The notes beneath the pieces were generated by a model that did not search any database, had not been told where the DNA came from, and saw only the letters and a list, made by a program, of their open reading frames with translations. The position numbers were made by a program, and so were the translations under genes. DNA of 64,000 nt from Kalmusia sp. IMI 367209 (taxonomy: Eukaryota > Ascomycota > Dothideomycetes > Pleosporales > Didymosphaeriaceae), in the NCBI GenBank assembly GCA_027946365.1, contig JAPEUQ010000008.1:1736001-1800000 (forward strand), read 5' to 3'. Numbering within the stretch: position 1 is the first letter of the stretch; every line of letters starts with the position of its first letter. Positions 44,913-56,271 of the stretch are shown here, piece after piece.

Positions 44913-46318
44913 ATGATCCTCCCGAAAGCGATTCTCTTTCTCATTGCGCACCACGTGCTTGCACGCCCACCACCTACGCCACGCCAGGCCACTGCCCCTG
45001 CAACATACACTTCCAACCCCAGCATTGGCGGCGGTGCAAACTTCGTCTCCGAATCTGCCCACTTCCGCATCTATGGGACAGGCATCTCCTCCACCGATGC
45101 CTCCAAATCGCTCAAAATCATGGAAGCGGCGCACCAGTGCTTTGTCGTGGAACAGGGGTGGCGGACTCCTGGGTTGTCGACGAAGACGGGGGGTGTGGGC
45201 AAAGAAGTCGGCCCGTGGTACAAGATGAATATATATGGTGTAAAGGAGTCCGACATCCCAGGCGCAGCAGCGCAAACATGGACAGATGCGAATGCCGGTT
45301 TAGAATTTCTGAAGGTGGTACCAAAGTATATTGCTGAGCCGGGAGTGGTGGTGCATGAGTTCGGGCATGCGATGCATTATAGTGAGAAGAATTGGGTGGA
45401 TCAAACGAGGCTAGTTTAGACCCTCCCATCTCTCTTTTCTTCTTTTTATAAAATACTGCTCTACCGAAAAAAATCTAGAAATAGCGTGGGATCGATGCGC
45501 TGACATCCAACAACAGGACAGGCGCATGGTGGGAAACAATCGCAAACTTCATCGCAGATCTCTACATCTCAACGCCCCTCTGCACCGCCGCAAAAACCTC
45601 TGTTGGCCTTCCCTCAATTGAAGATTCCATCATTGAACTCAAAAAAGTAATCGGCGACAGCTTCCAGGTCATTGTCGACGGCACTTCCGGCTCAGGAAAC
45701 TACTACCAAGCCTGGCCCTTCCTGTCCTATATTACCAACAATCCTGATAACTACGCGGGTCTCGGTAAAACAGTGCTGCTAGACATGATTAGGAAGTACA
45801 GTTTAGGGAGTAATGAGACGCCGCTGCATTCACTAAGTAGGTTGTTGGGGGGAGATGTGACGATTCAGAAGGTTGTGGGGCGATATTGGGCAAGAATGGC
45901 GTACGTGGATATTGGACACGCCAAGGCACAGAAGGCCTTCGACTCACAGCGCAAATCTTTAAATTACGCGAACCTCGACTCCAACGGCAACGGGAAATAC
46001 ACTGTCAAATCGGCGCGTGCACCGCGGTATATGGGCGCCAATATCGTTCCGCTGAAGGCTTCAGGAAGTACGGTTACAGTGGCGATTACTGCGAACACGA
46101 ATACGTATACCGCAACCTTAGCGGTCAAGGGAAGTGGCACGACGAGGTATGTGGATTTCGTGAGTGGAAGTGCAAGTGTGACGTTGGGGAGTGGGGAGGA
46201 AGTCAGCCTTGTGGTGGCGAATACGCCTACTTTAGTTTTGTATGATCCATTTAGTATTCCGGCAGATGTGAACAAGGGACTGGCGTATTCGGTGCAGATA
46301 TCTGGAGCGACGGTTTGA
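44913..46318 (+). CDS. Secreted DUF6055 protein with HEFGH metalloprotease-like motif
   Basis: Predicted 432-residue secreted protein in two exons, 44913-45409 and 45517-46318. The only splice that keeps the conserved WVDQTRTGAWWETIANF in frame uses a GC donor (intron 45410-45516, GC...AG, with a GCTGAC branch point). A signal peptide covers about residues 1-17 (MILPKAILFLIAHHVLA). The motif VVVHEFGHAMHYSEKNW contains HExxH, the zinc-binding core of metallopeptidases, in the place typical of the DUF6055 family. The C-terminal third (from about residue 300) is beta-rich with many Thr and Val, like a carbohydrate- or surface-binding module. Protease activity is an inference; some family members are described only as hypothetical secreted proteins. 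Confidence 0.8.
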
Positions 46319-46544
46319 GCTGTGGATAGCTGTAGAGTAAACGTGGGGAACTTAGCTATTTCGTTTGCAATCAACATATGTTTGGATGCCTAGGCGATTA
46401 TGCATAGAATTGCAAGCCCATATACCTTCAAAATTGAAGCGGGGACATTGAGAATTCAAAGTGAGCGATTCGTAGCCTCATCCAACTACAGCAACCTTTA
46501 ATTTGTCCGCATCTACACGTCCAACTCACATAGGGTCATGCGAC

Positions 46545-48011
46545 CTAGAGTAAGTTTAGATGCCTCAGCAGGTAGTTCGTCCCACTCAGTAAGCCCGTTA
46601 CGCCGGTATACAAGATCAAAATACCAAAGCCACTCCCATACCCGCCCATGACTTTTCCTTGCCAAGGTCTTCCTTTGATAAGCGCATCGCTAAGCGGTCC
46701 AGATATGACATTCCCAACTCCTTTCCCAAAGCAGAGATGCGTTAACACCATCGGATTAGCAGGATCGTTACTCCCTCCTCTCTGGGAAATCTCCTTCATG
46801 ATTCCCGGCCATATTGCAGGCCAGGAGCCCGCAAACAGGCCATAAAAGATGCAAAACACGTACAAAGTAGCCAAGTTTGACGCAAGGCCCCAAATGGCGA
46901 AGACGGATGTAGCGACGCCGACCGCAGAAATGATCATGCAGGTTGTAACATGAATCTTGTCGCTGAGCGAGCCCATGACGACGAGACCTACCGTCGCTGA
47001 TATGTTGGTCAGAATGGCTGTCAATGCGGACAGAAAGTTCGAGACACCGAGCGTCGTACGGGCATATGTCGGTAGATAAATAGCCGGAATGAAGTACCCC
47101 GTTGCTTCTATGATGTTGGCTAGTTGATACAATATGAAAAGCTTCGTCGTTGCAAACTTCATATTCAACGGCGCTCTGTTCACACTCGCCGAATACGGCA
47201 ACCGCGGCTTGACCCAAAAACTCAAGGGTGCTGAAATTGCGAAAAGAATGCCTGCGCAGATTCTTGCAGTATTCTGGAACCCAACATTTGAAAGGAGTGC
47301 TTCGAGGACCAGTGGGAGAACAGCGCCGCCGAATCCAGCAGCGGACCAAACAATGCCGTAAGCGAGGCCCTTTCGTCGGACGAACCATTCATCAATATAT
47401 AGCGTACAGGGGCAGTAGGAAATGCAGCCGCCGAATCCGAAGATAACGCCTTGCGTGATGATGAGTTGTGGCACATTGGTGCAGAAGGAGCTCATGGCTA
47501 GGCCTAGGGATGCGATGACGAGGCCAGCGAGGGTGAACCAGCGGGCTTGTCGGGGATACATTTTGCATACTGTGACAACGAAAGGGGCGCCTAAGTACAA
47601 TATTCCCTAGGTCAAAGTCAGGACGCCGTATTGAATGTTGGTCATTGTGCGCTCCTACCGTGGTGGTAGTACCAATAGCAGCGATACTGCCTGAACCCGC
47701 GAACGGCTCGTGAGTGCTGTAATAATCCTGGAAGACGCCGAAGGAGAATCCGAAACCTTGATGCCTGTGAGCCAGGATGCATACAGCGATTTGATGTTTT
47801 GTGCAAACTCACCAAACGTGACGGCTTCAACGCCCCAACAAGCGGCCAGAAAAAGCCAGGCCTCTTTCCCAGTGTCCACAGGCGGCAAAGACGCAAACTC
47901 TGCCACCGAATCTAGTGGCTCGGAGCTGCTATTCAAGATTTGTTGCTGTCGGTCATCGTTCTTGGGCGTCCCTGCGTCAAGAGAGCGCAGCTCGATCGAG
48001 CTTTGAGCCAT
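46545..48011 (-). CDS. MFS monocarboxylate-type transporter
   Basis: Predicted 452-residue transporter of the major facilitator superfamily, monocarboxylate/Mch type. Exons are 48011-47813, 47756-47659 and 47606-46545; GT-AG introns are 56 and 52 nt. A hydrophilic N-terminal tail of about 50 residues is followed by the first membrane segment (AWLFLAACWGVEAVTFGFGF). The typical FGVFQDYYSTHEPF after segment 1 and the phrase DEWFVRRKGLAYGIVWSAAGFGGAVLP between segments 4 and 5 identify the family. Roughly 11-12 hydrophobic segments can be counted. In fungi such proteins may carry monocarboxylates, riboflavin or other small acids; the substrate is not predictable. Its 3' end faces that of the DUF6055 gene. 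Confidence 0.85.
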
Positions 48012-48841
48012 GATGGGACGTCGATTGGATTTATCTGCAAAAGATTTTTGATGGCTAAGAAGCGTTTGGATTCAGGGAATCTGACGTCTGAGGCCACCTG
48101 TGCAAGCCAAAAAAAATAAAGAGACTACACAAATACTGATTAGATGGCCAGGCGTGCCACCTCGGGTTTTACGATACAAGCGCTATTTATATAAGGTTAT
48201 TCTGTGCTATGAAGAATGTCTGGCTCCCTTATACTTTCCCGTCGGACGACGTCACAATACGCAATGATGCAATAGTATTACCTCTTGGCTAACCAAACGA
48301 GGACGGGATTCAGATAAAGTAGCGACGAAGACGTGACGAAAATAATTTTATTGGTCGATCTGGTGATGACTCAAAGGAAGATGGAGCTCACATCACGATC
48401 CCCGCACAACACCGTTATTAGTCTTACCATAAGACAGCTTAGGTGCATACAAAGCTGTTGGGTTCGTAAGCTTCGAGGCGTAAAGATACATGGGCAACCC
48501 CCACTACAATCTTGGCGACAACGGTAAACGGCAGGTACATGCGAAGGAAAGACACACACGCCGTTCTCGCTGTGCACTCGTGCGATAGGCGCCATGTTAT
48601 GAGATCATTGGCAGAAAAGCTGTCATGGATTTCTTGGAACACATGAGAGAAAAGCAAAGCTAAGGCTTGCAGAACACCAAGGAATTACGTTCGTTAGACT
48701 ATTGTTAGTTCGAATGACGAGCGTAATATAGTACGGCCACAAAGGCAAAATAACGATTAAACTTCTAGAACCAGTCTATGATTGAACTATTGATGTACTC
48801 AGAAGTCGGAGCGGAAACAACAGGTGCTCCCAGCCTCCCAT
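48012..48841. other. Spacer
   Basis: Promoter of the transporter on the left, then sequence without coding signal. No repeat seen. Confidence 0.45.
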
Positions 48842-49827
48842 TCACATCTGATTCTTGTCATTCTTGAAATCCACTTTCCTTGGTGGTAACTCTTCCCAAG
48901 ATGCGCCTGTATCCTTCAATGAATCTGTTTCCGTTACTGGACCTATCACTTTCGCTGAGTCCTTTCCCATCGATAGGCGTCTCACTAGACATTTTGCCGC
49001 CCTCGTTATCAACCCCTCCTCCACTGACACCTCTTCCCAAGATGCACCCTAACCTGGCCGTGAGGAGCGTTCATAAGCCAAGGTATCATGCTGCCACATA
49101 CCTTATTTAGATATACGGAAAAGCTCTCAAAGCGGATATCTTCGAACTTGACATACAATGCTCGACTCTGGTCTAAGGGCAGCATCTCCTCCTCGTTGAA
49201 CAATTCCAATTGTAGGTAGAGTAGGATGTTAGTCTCGTAGAGCCAATGGTTATCCTCATCATCCCAGCAGGCTCGCGAAGACCACCACTGATGGCCGTGT
49301 ATACCGTTTCGTACTTTGAACCGGGCAAAGCGGAGTAGGTACTGGGAGCAGGCTCGGGTATAGTGGCGGACAAGAAATCTTGTTATCCTCCATCGTCTTC
49401 GTATCGGCACTAAGAAGTGATCAAGGAAGCTATGTTCAGTTTGCAGTGGGGTCTCTTGACGACTGACTAGACCATACAATATTACCGCGACGTACATGCA
49501 TGCGCAAGTCATAGCGTAGATCAGTGCCCGACCGTATGATTTGAAGATGCCTGGGAGTAGTAGGAGTACCTTGTAGAGGTGAGTGCATAGCCAAAGGACC
49601 ATGCGGCCGAGCCAGTCACTATCCAGGTTTCCAATAAAGAGTGAGGGGGGTGCACTGATTTGGAGTGATCGGCAACGCCATTTGAGCTCTATGAGTTGTG
49701 ATCAACTGAACCTTAAGATCAACGGTACGTAATCAGACTGACAATACGTACTCATTTCTGAGGGCATCATGAATGAGGAGGATGAATCATAGACGTCAAT
49801 AGCAGCCGCTGTTGCAGTCGTGTACAT
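48842..49827 (-). CDS. Hypothetical membrane protein with in-frame GASWEE repeat
   Basis: I do not recognise a family. Three exons can be joined in frame: 49827-49752, 49688-49102 and 49048-48842, giving 289 residues (MYTTATAAAIDVYDSSSSFM...); introns of 63 and 53 nt are GT-AG. Residues 50-95 contain two hydrophobic segments (LYKVLLLLPGIF and LIYAMTCACMYVAVILYGLV). The middle is rich in Arg, Trp and Tyr (HQWWSSRACWDDEDNHWLYE). Towards the end the motif GASWEE occurs twice, 47 codons apart, encoded by an identical 15-base stretch (48890-48904 and 49031-49045), which marks an internal duplication. No close neighbour points to a function. The gene could be lineage-specific; the exon model is by hand. 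Confidence 0.55.
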
Positions 49828-51005
49828 TGATTACTGCAGATTCTTCGTATCTCAATCTTCGCTGTTGATCAATCAAGTTCATGGATGTTGGTGAGATTGA
49901 GCGTAAAGTTCTCGTGCGCAATTTCATGTGCGTTCTTGAAAATATTGAATATTCGCTACCGTACAACGCGCTCCCACAAACCTGAAGAGACCTTCAACAC
50001 TTAGCAGCCAATCCCACCAACACTAAAGTCATGCTTAGGACATTCGACTCTCAGAGGGCGTGTTAAACACCCGAAGAGGATGAATGCGCTCACGATTTTC
50101 CCCCCAGCTTAGCGCACTATAAAGAGCACTCGGACTAGACATACTTGGGTTATAACATACGTAGCGCATTTGACGTGCAACTTCGATGACTTATGCATGT
50201 TAGTATGATAAGTCACGCCGAGTTACATTTTGAACGAGCAAATCCCAACATTGGGTGCTATTGCATCGATGAAGAGTAGATGAAACTGATCTAGAGGCTG
50301 TAGTGAAGGTAGAGAAATAGCTGGTAGACTGTTGTGTCACACTTTCACATACCTTGGGGCTTCCTTTCCTAGGTCAACGAAAGGAGTATTCGCCAAGGAG
50401 CAAGGTCCGATGAATGCAAAATAAAACGGACGACCATACTTCTAACGACACAGATAAGACCCGAATTTTCACAAGAGATTGACTGTTCTAGTTATCGCCA
50501 GACTATATCTAAAGACAGCACCCTGAAAAATTCATCTCAAAGGCTTTAATCTAGGCCCAAAAGGTACCGATGATCACAACCTTTTTGAAATATTAGTGAC
50601 ATGGAGAAGTTTTAAGCCTTTCAAATAAGCAAACGATACCGTTTGGCTAGAAAGTCGAATCACCTACATCAGCTCCTGGAAGCTGAACAAGGCTTCTTCT
50701 GACTATGAACCACCCGGGCTTCGTTCGTTTCCTTCGATTGGCCTCACGCTAATGGTTACTCAGTTGTGATTCCATATTGAAAGTTAATCAGTGTAGTATT
50801 AGATCCCCTGAAACTACTATTATTTTTGAAGGTTGCTTCGGGTACCTTCTTGATGCTATACGCGCTGCTGTATGCCTCAAAAACTAGACACCGCGAGATA
50901 GACTAGGTTGAGATTGGTGACAATATTACAAGCTCCTTTGCAAGATTGTGCGAAAAATTATACATACACAAGTAAGGGTTGAAGAGCGTAGAAGAGATCC
51001 AACTT
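49828..51005. other. AT-rich spacer
   Basis: Low-GC sequence with stops in all frames and no recognised element; may include the promoter of the gene ending at 49827 on the left and the 3' region of the F-box-like gene on the right. Confidence 0.4.
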
Positions 51006-52592
51006 TCAATACCAGTCTTCGCGATCCTCATTGTATTCCAGTCCTTCTGGATTGAGACTCAGGATTCGCTGCCCCGGTGTCGTGTCCGTGAATGCACTCT
51101 CAAACACTCCGCTCACAGCTCTCTTACCGATTTCTACAAAACTATTGTATTTGTCATATTTGCCAACCACAGAAGCCCATTGTGGGTCATGAGGACTGCG
51201 TGCTGGACCTAAATCGCTCCACCGTGTTACCAGTAGCACCTGCCTGAACCTCTCTAGGCCCATTTTCTGCACCGTTTTGTCTTCGACGAGCTTCAGTTCG
51301 AAGAGATACTCAGTAGGGCAGTCCGTGCAGCGGCGTAGGGGTCGGCAGTAACTGCACAGTTGAGTAGGACCAGATATCTTTGGTGATCGCACTCTGGCCA
51401 CAGCCTCCTTATAGACGTTGACTTTGGGAACCGGTATGTGGTCTAGGGCACATTTGGGGATCGAGGTTAGAATGCCTTTGCGCCAGTGCGCACACACGCT
51501 GAAATACGGTATGTAGTCACTGCGGCTGAAGAGTAGCATGCGCTTCGCTGCCGGTTGCAATCCTCCTTCTACGAAGACTTGAGACTTTACTCGCATCATG
51601 ACGTGGCCGTTATTGTTGATATGGAACATGCTTTCGTGAGACCAGTTTGATTCGAGATCTTTCCATCGCCGGGCTAGTGAATGCACATTGACACCGTAGC
51701 TCGGACCATGCTCCCAGGCTCGTTTATATAGCTGAACAAAAGCAAATGGTAAATGTCGGAAGTCGCTGATGCGTAGACGAGGTTGTGGCAGGAGGTTGTT
51801 GGTGCTATTTGGGCAATTGTATACTGGATTGAGGACCTGTGGTGGCCTGAGTTTCTCGGCGCCTGGAGATGTGCGTATATGCCATTGTGCGCAAGGGAAA
51901 CAAAATAGATGGTTCGGAAGCTTTTTGTCCATGGCGAGCAGGAAGTCTAGGCGATGCGAAAGGTACATTGGGTTGCTCAACAATTTGTATGATTGGCCAC
52001 CCAATCGGTCGTTCATGGCTCGACACGTGGAAGCCAAATTTGCGATGTCCAGAGGGGAGAGGTAGTCTCCCACCAGTCCCCACAGTTCAGGACAAAATTT
52101 CGACAACAAAGTAGCACCGTCCGGTCCTAAGGGATCATAATGCCACTCTTCTAGCTTGATAGCCTCTTCGATATCCTCAAAATTTTCAGCGAAATTAAAG
52201 GCATGCATCATCTCTGTTAAGTCTTTCCGCTCGCCAGTGTCTTTGTCAAGTTCTATATGGCCAGGTGCCTGATGGGCAGCCTTTTTAAGTTTTTGCGGAC
52301 TTCTCTTAGTTGACACAGATTGTGACCGATCTTGCGTATGGGGTTTCCATGATGCGAAAGCGGAGCTAGTTCCTGAAAATGTACTTGAGATGCTGCCGGA
52401 GCGCCGATGGATCGGTGGATCAAGTAGTACCTTTCCGTCACTATTCGAGGTCTCCTGGGAGTTCAAGCTGTTAACGTCGAATTCCAAGTGTTCCACATTC
52501 TTCTTTCTGAGTTTCCGAGGTGCTTTATCTTTGTCTCGTCCAAATCCAAATTTCGATCGGAATCCCGAAGGCTTTGGTGCAACATCGGCCAT
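51006..52592 (-). CDS. F-box-like protein
   Basis: Intronless 528-residue protein with a basic, Ser-rich N-terminal region (KAPRKLRKKN; SGSISSTFSGTSSAF) and an F-box-like segment at about residues 166-200, CPELWGLVGDYLSPLDIANLASTCRAMND, with the typical Pro, Leu and Cys spacing. The rest has many Trp, Cys and His residues (LFCFPCAQWHI; QLCSYCRPLRRCTDCPTEY), a Cys pattern often seen in fungal F-box proteins of this size. If functional it would act as a substrate receptor of an SCF ubiquitin ligase; the substrate is unknown. It starts at the ATG at 52592 (MADVAPKPSGFRSKFGFGRD). The absence of introns is usual for this group. Confidence 0.7.
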   Translation of the reverse strand: MADVAPKPSGFRSKFGFGRDKDKAPRKLRKKNVEHLEFDVNSLNSQETSNSDGKVLLDPPIHRRSGSISSTFSGTSSAFASWKPHTQDRSQSVSTKRSPQKLKKAAHQAPGHIELDKDTGERKDLTEMMHAFNFAENFEDIEEAIKLEEWHYDPLGPDGATLLSKFCPELWGLVGDYLSPLDIANLASTCRAMNDRLGGQSYKLLSNPMYLSHRLDFLLAMDKKLPNHLFCFPCAQWHIRTSPGAEKLRPPQVLNPVYNCPNSTNNLLPQPRLRISDFRHLPFAFVQLYKRAWEHGPSYGVNVHSLARRWKDLESNWSHESMFHINNNGHVMMRVKSQVFVEGGLQPAAKRMLLFSRSDYIPYFSVCAHWRKGILTSIPKCALDHIPVPKVNVYKEAVARVRSPKISGPTQLCSYCRPLRRCTDCPTEYLFELKLVEDKTVQKMGLERFRQVLLVTRWSDLGPARSPHDPQWASVVGKYDKYNSFVEIGKRAVSGVFESAFTDTTPGQRILSLNPEGLEYNEDREDWY

Positions 52593-53886
52593 GATGGGTT
52601 AGGCTAATGGCTCGTCGCTTAACAATGAGATGAGAAGACCTAGAGTCTAGATTGGCGTTGAATAGCAATAGCCTCAGGGCTGAGAATGGGACAAGAGGAA
52701 GATGCACTCGTGCCTGACATGAGACATGGGTAGGAAATTGTTTTGCTGCTATGTTTCGGGGATCGGGGAGATCGTCATTGCCTCCACCTCGCTTCCGCGC
52801 TGTCCGATAGTGCACGTGACCACATTGGGACGCTAAATTCGTCTAACGAATCATAGGCCTATACGACGATCATTTAGCACATGTCTTGCTTTCTTTAATT
52901 GCTAGGTCTTACAGCCCAAATTCTATACACTTATGAATCTGGCGATCGAGGGCACATACGGTGGTGGTGAAGAGAGAAGGAAATAACCACTGGTCTTTGC
53001 CGTGGACGACCGCGCACGTGCTCCTCCGTCACTCGGCAAAATGTCATCGGTCGAGAGGCTATCTCCACTATTTGACAATTCCAACATTACGCTCTTATGG
53101 ATGTTCTAATAACATAACGAACGGCAACTTGGTGACCCTTCATTCACTTGGAATAGGAAAGATACCTCGAGATGTCGTTAGACACACGCCTGCTGTCGAT
53201 CTCCTCGCCATGTTGAAGCATCGCGTATCATTGAAAAATTACACTAGGATCACCAAAAACAGTTGTGTTACTTTGGTTTTAAGGTTTATCCTATCGGGTT
53301 TCGATCCTATCATACAATTTGTCGGTCCACTAAACTTATTTTCTACAACCTCCTATATCCACAGGAAGCGGAGCAGATCACAATTTCTAGCAGTGGACAC
53401 GTCAGATCATCATCGGACGACTCTGCGAGAATTCTGAGTGAAGATTTGGCACAATCTCGAGCGTCACCTAAACAAGTGGTTTGCAATTGCTTGCGGAATT
53501 GACATAGCAGGGCAGTAGAGAAAATAAAAGTCGTAGGTTTCATGCTAATCTCGTGACGAATTTCGGTGTAGACTATGATAGCTCCTTTATGCGTAATACC
53601 TCCATAACATATTCGGATAAATTGCGCACTACACTCTACAGTACGTGCGCAAAATTTTAGCCTGTTCTAAGTCGCACAACGTTACATATCATCTCGTTTG
53701 GTCTCTGTCGAGGAGATATTCATCAAAATGAATTTGAGCGGAATAACTGCTCATGCTTCTAGGGTGTATTGTACCGGTAGATGACAGCATACAACGAAGA
53801 GTAGAGTTTTGCTCTGTTCTACAAATGCTTGGACTTTTAGCTACTCTTCTATTTAAGTGTTATCCTACCCAGCTTGTTCCAACATC
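52593..53886. other. Spacer between two same-strand genes
   Basis: Promoter of the F-box-like gene (left) and the 3' region of the GH94 gene (right). Frames at about 52960-53500 have no protein-like features. AT-rich after 53500. Confidence 0.45.
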
Positions 53887-56271
53887 TCACTCTCTCGGTA
53901 CCTCAACCTCAACCTTGTACGTCTTCCCGGCCTTAATGTCTTTGATGATTCCGCCATCTACCTCCACACCATCACAAACCACCTTGACCGCCTCTCCAAC
54001 TCCTCGCTTAACCCTAACCTCAAACGTCGCACCCCTAAACAACCTCGTGACCTTGATCCCATCCCACGCTTTCGGCAACAACGGCTTTAGTCTCAACCCA
54101 TCTCTCACGCCCTTCAGCCCACATAGTCCCTCTACTAAACTCCTATACACCCAGCTTACCGTTCCGGTATTGAAAAGCTGACTACTCCGTCCGGCCGTCC
54201 TGGGGTACAGTTTCCAGCCTCCCCGGTAATAGTTGGGAATATACACAGGCAGCTGTCCCCGCTGGAGATAATCCTCCTCACTAGGTCCAGGGATCATCTG
54301 GCGGAGGATGTTGTAAGCACGATCGTTCTGTGCAATCGTGTAAAGCGCCCAGACGTAGAAGGCACCTGCATGATTGTACACGCTACCATTTTCGCCTTGA
54401 CCTGGGTATTTTTGCGTTACCCGGCCGACATCTTCACGCATGGCCGTGAAGGGCGGGGCGAACATGACGACACCATAAGGTGTGCTGAGTTGGTCGTCCA
54501 CCTGTGTGAGCATCTTAGAGACTTTCTCTGAGTCGGCGGCACCACCAAGGATAGACCATGCCTGCGGATTGAGCCAGATGCGGCCTTCTTTGTCGTCTTT
54601 GATACCAAAGGTCACGTTGTCATCGGTGATGCCACGGGCGTACCAGTCGCCGTCCCAGAAATGCTTGTTGGCGCACAAATTTACTTCTTCGGCACCGGTT
54701 CGGTACCTTGATGCGACGGAGTCCTGACCTGCTGCCTCGCAGACTTCGGCCCAGAGGTTAAGTGCGTATGCTGTCGCTACCGTGAGCCACCCTGAAACGC
54801 CAATGCCTTTGGGTCCGACCATGTTCATTGGATCACACCAGTCACCTTGAGCAATGTAGCTGAGGCCCCGGCGATCACGAGCGGAAAGTAGCCAGTCCAT
54901 TGCGCGATTGAAACGCTCGAATACCGTATAGGTATCACCATGCATTCCAGTAATCTCCTCGTCAAGAAGCGCATAGTCGCCAGTCTCGCCGAGGTAGATT
55001 TCTAGAGCGATGGGCAACCATACGCAATGGTCTGTATGCGGGATCTGGTTGATATATTTCAGTTCCGCTCCCTCGGCTAGTAGAATTCCGTCGGGCATAG
55101 CACCCGTCTTTTCTTGTTGAGATACAGCCGTGATGATCGCTTTACGTGCTACGTCGGGCTTGATGAAACTCATACCCATGTTGTCTTGTAAGTAATTTCG
55201 TGTCTGGGGGTCAGTAGTGAGACGATTCACATCTCCGTGATAGTACATTTGCCTGGGTAACCAGTTGTTGACGAAATTGTCAAGACCTTTGTCTGGAGTC
55301 TCGATCCTTAGGACGCCGCTTCCTCTTTCGATATAGGCCTGGTACTCTTTCGCAGCCTTTGCGAATTGGTCTTGGCCCAAGTATTTTCTCTTCATGTCAA
55401 GGATCTCATTATCATCGTATGCGGGACCGAATAGAAACCTGTACTCTTTCTCCTCGTTAGCGTTTAACGCGACCCGATATTGTACAACTGCGGTTGGTGT
55501 CTCGTAGCGAGAATCGCTGTTGCTCAATTGCTCCTCCTTGATTGCTTCTGGATACTGAAGGCTACCTTCCCGCTCGAACGCCCATTGCCTCGATTCCCAT
55601 GCTACCGGATGTTCCGCACACAGAAAATATGTCTTGTCCTTGAGGAACTTGGTTTTTGGGTAATCTTCCGCTTTCTGATAGGGTGTTTTGCTACTGCCCA
55701 CAATACCACCAACGTTCTCATTGTATTCTGCCTCCTGATTCATCCAGGACATATAGCCGAGCGGGAAATAAGGGTAGATGCTGAGCTTACGCTCGCGATC
55801 TGAGACGTTTGTGACTTTGATTGACCAGAGTTCTGCTACATCGTTCGTGGGAAGACCAAACGACATCTCGACCCGGACTCCAAGAGACTGGACGGTCCAT
55901 GAGATATCGCTCTTCCCAACAGAAAATATGAACTCGTCACCATCGTCCAGCTTGCGGCGTACAGGTTCATATGGGGCTGAGAAGATATCACCAGTCTCTT
56001 CATCTTTGATGTAAACGAAGCGGCCGGGATGATGGGCGTAGTAATTTTGTTCTGGCTGCATGAATGTCTTTGCTTCTAGGGTTGGCGCATACGCATATTT
56101 AGCAGGCTCGGGTTGCATGTACTGGGACGTTGCATAACCCCGGCAGGTCACTTGGATCATCATCTTCTGATTCCACAGAAAGCCAGCGGCTTTCGGCATC
56201 GCAGTTGGGCTGGTAAGCTCATATCGGTCGCCATTGGCAGTTGCTCGGAGGAGAGTAGCCATTTTCGACAT
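53887..56271 (-). CDS. GH94 phosphorylase, probable cellobionic acid phosphorylase
   Basis: Intronless 794-residue member of glycoside hydrolase family 94. These enzymes reversibly phosphorolyse beta-linked disaccharides to glucose 1-phosphate. The GH94 layout is complete: beta-sandwich N-terminal half (SWTVQSLGVRVEMSFGLP; LSIYPYFPLGYMSW), linker, (alpha/alpha)6 barrel with NNWLPRQMYYHGDVNRLTTD, TGAMPDGILL and YIAQGDWCDPMNM, where the GDWCD stretch (477-480) carries the acidic catalytic region, and the C-terminal beta domain (LRLKPLLPKAWDGIKVTR). Length and motifs resemble the characterised Neurospora cellobionic acid phosphorylase, which uses the acid made by lytic and cellobiose-oxidising enzymes. 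No signal peptide, so it acts in the cytosol. A bacterial origin by transfer has been proposed for fungal GH94; the lack of introns here agrees but does not prove it. Confidence 0.8.
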   Translation of the reverse strand: MSKMATLLRATANGDRYELTSPTAMPKAAGFLWNQKMMIQVTCRGYATSQYMQPEPAKYAYAPTLEAKTFMQPEQNYYAHHPGRFVYIKDEETGDIFSAPYEPVRRKLDDGDEFIFSVGKSDISWTVQSLGVRVEMSFGLPTNDVAELWSIKVTNVSDRERKLSIYPYFPLGYMSWMNQEAEYNENVGGIVGSSKTPYQKAEDYPKTKFLKDKTYFLCAEHPVAWESRQWAFEREGSLQYPEAIKEEQLSNSDSRYETPTAVVQYRVALNANEEKEYRFLFGPAYDDNEILDMKRKYLGQDQFAKAAKEYQAYIERGSGVLRIETPDKGLDNFVNNWLPRQMYYHGDVNRLTTDPQTRNYLQDNMGMSFIKPDVARKAIITAVSQQEKTGAMPDGILLAEGAELKYINQIPHTDHCVWLPIALEIYLGETGDYALLDEEITGMHGDTYTVFERFNRAMDWLLSARDRRGLSYIAQGDWCDPMNMVGPKGIGVSGWLTVATAYALNLWAEVCEAAGQDSVASRYRTGAEEVNLCANKHFWDGDWYARGITDDNVTFGIKDDKEGRIWLNPQAWSILGGAADSEKVSKMLTQVDDQLSTPYGVVMFAPPFTAMREDVGRVTQKYPGQGENGSVYNHAGAFYVWALYTIAQNDRAYNILRQMIPGPSEEDYLQRGQLPVYIPNYYRGGWKLYPRTAGRSSQLFNTGTVSWVYRSLVEGLCGLKGVRDGLRLKPLLPKAWDGIKVTRLFRGATFEVRVKRGVGEAVKVVCDGVEVDGGIIKDIKAGKTYKVEVEVPRE

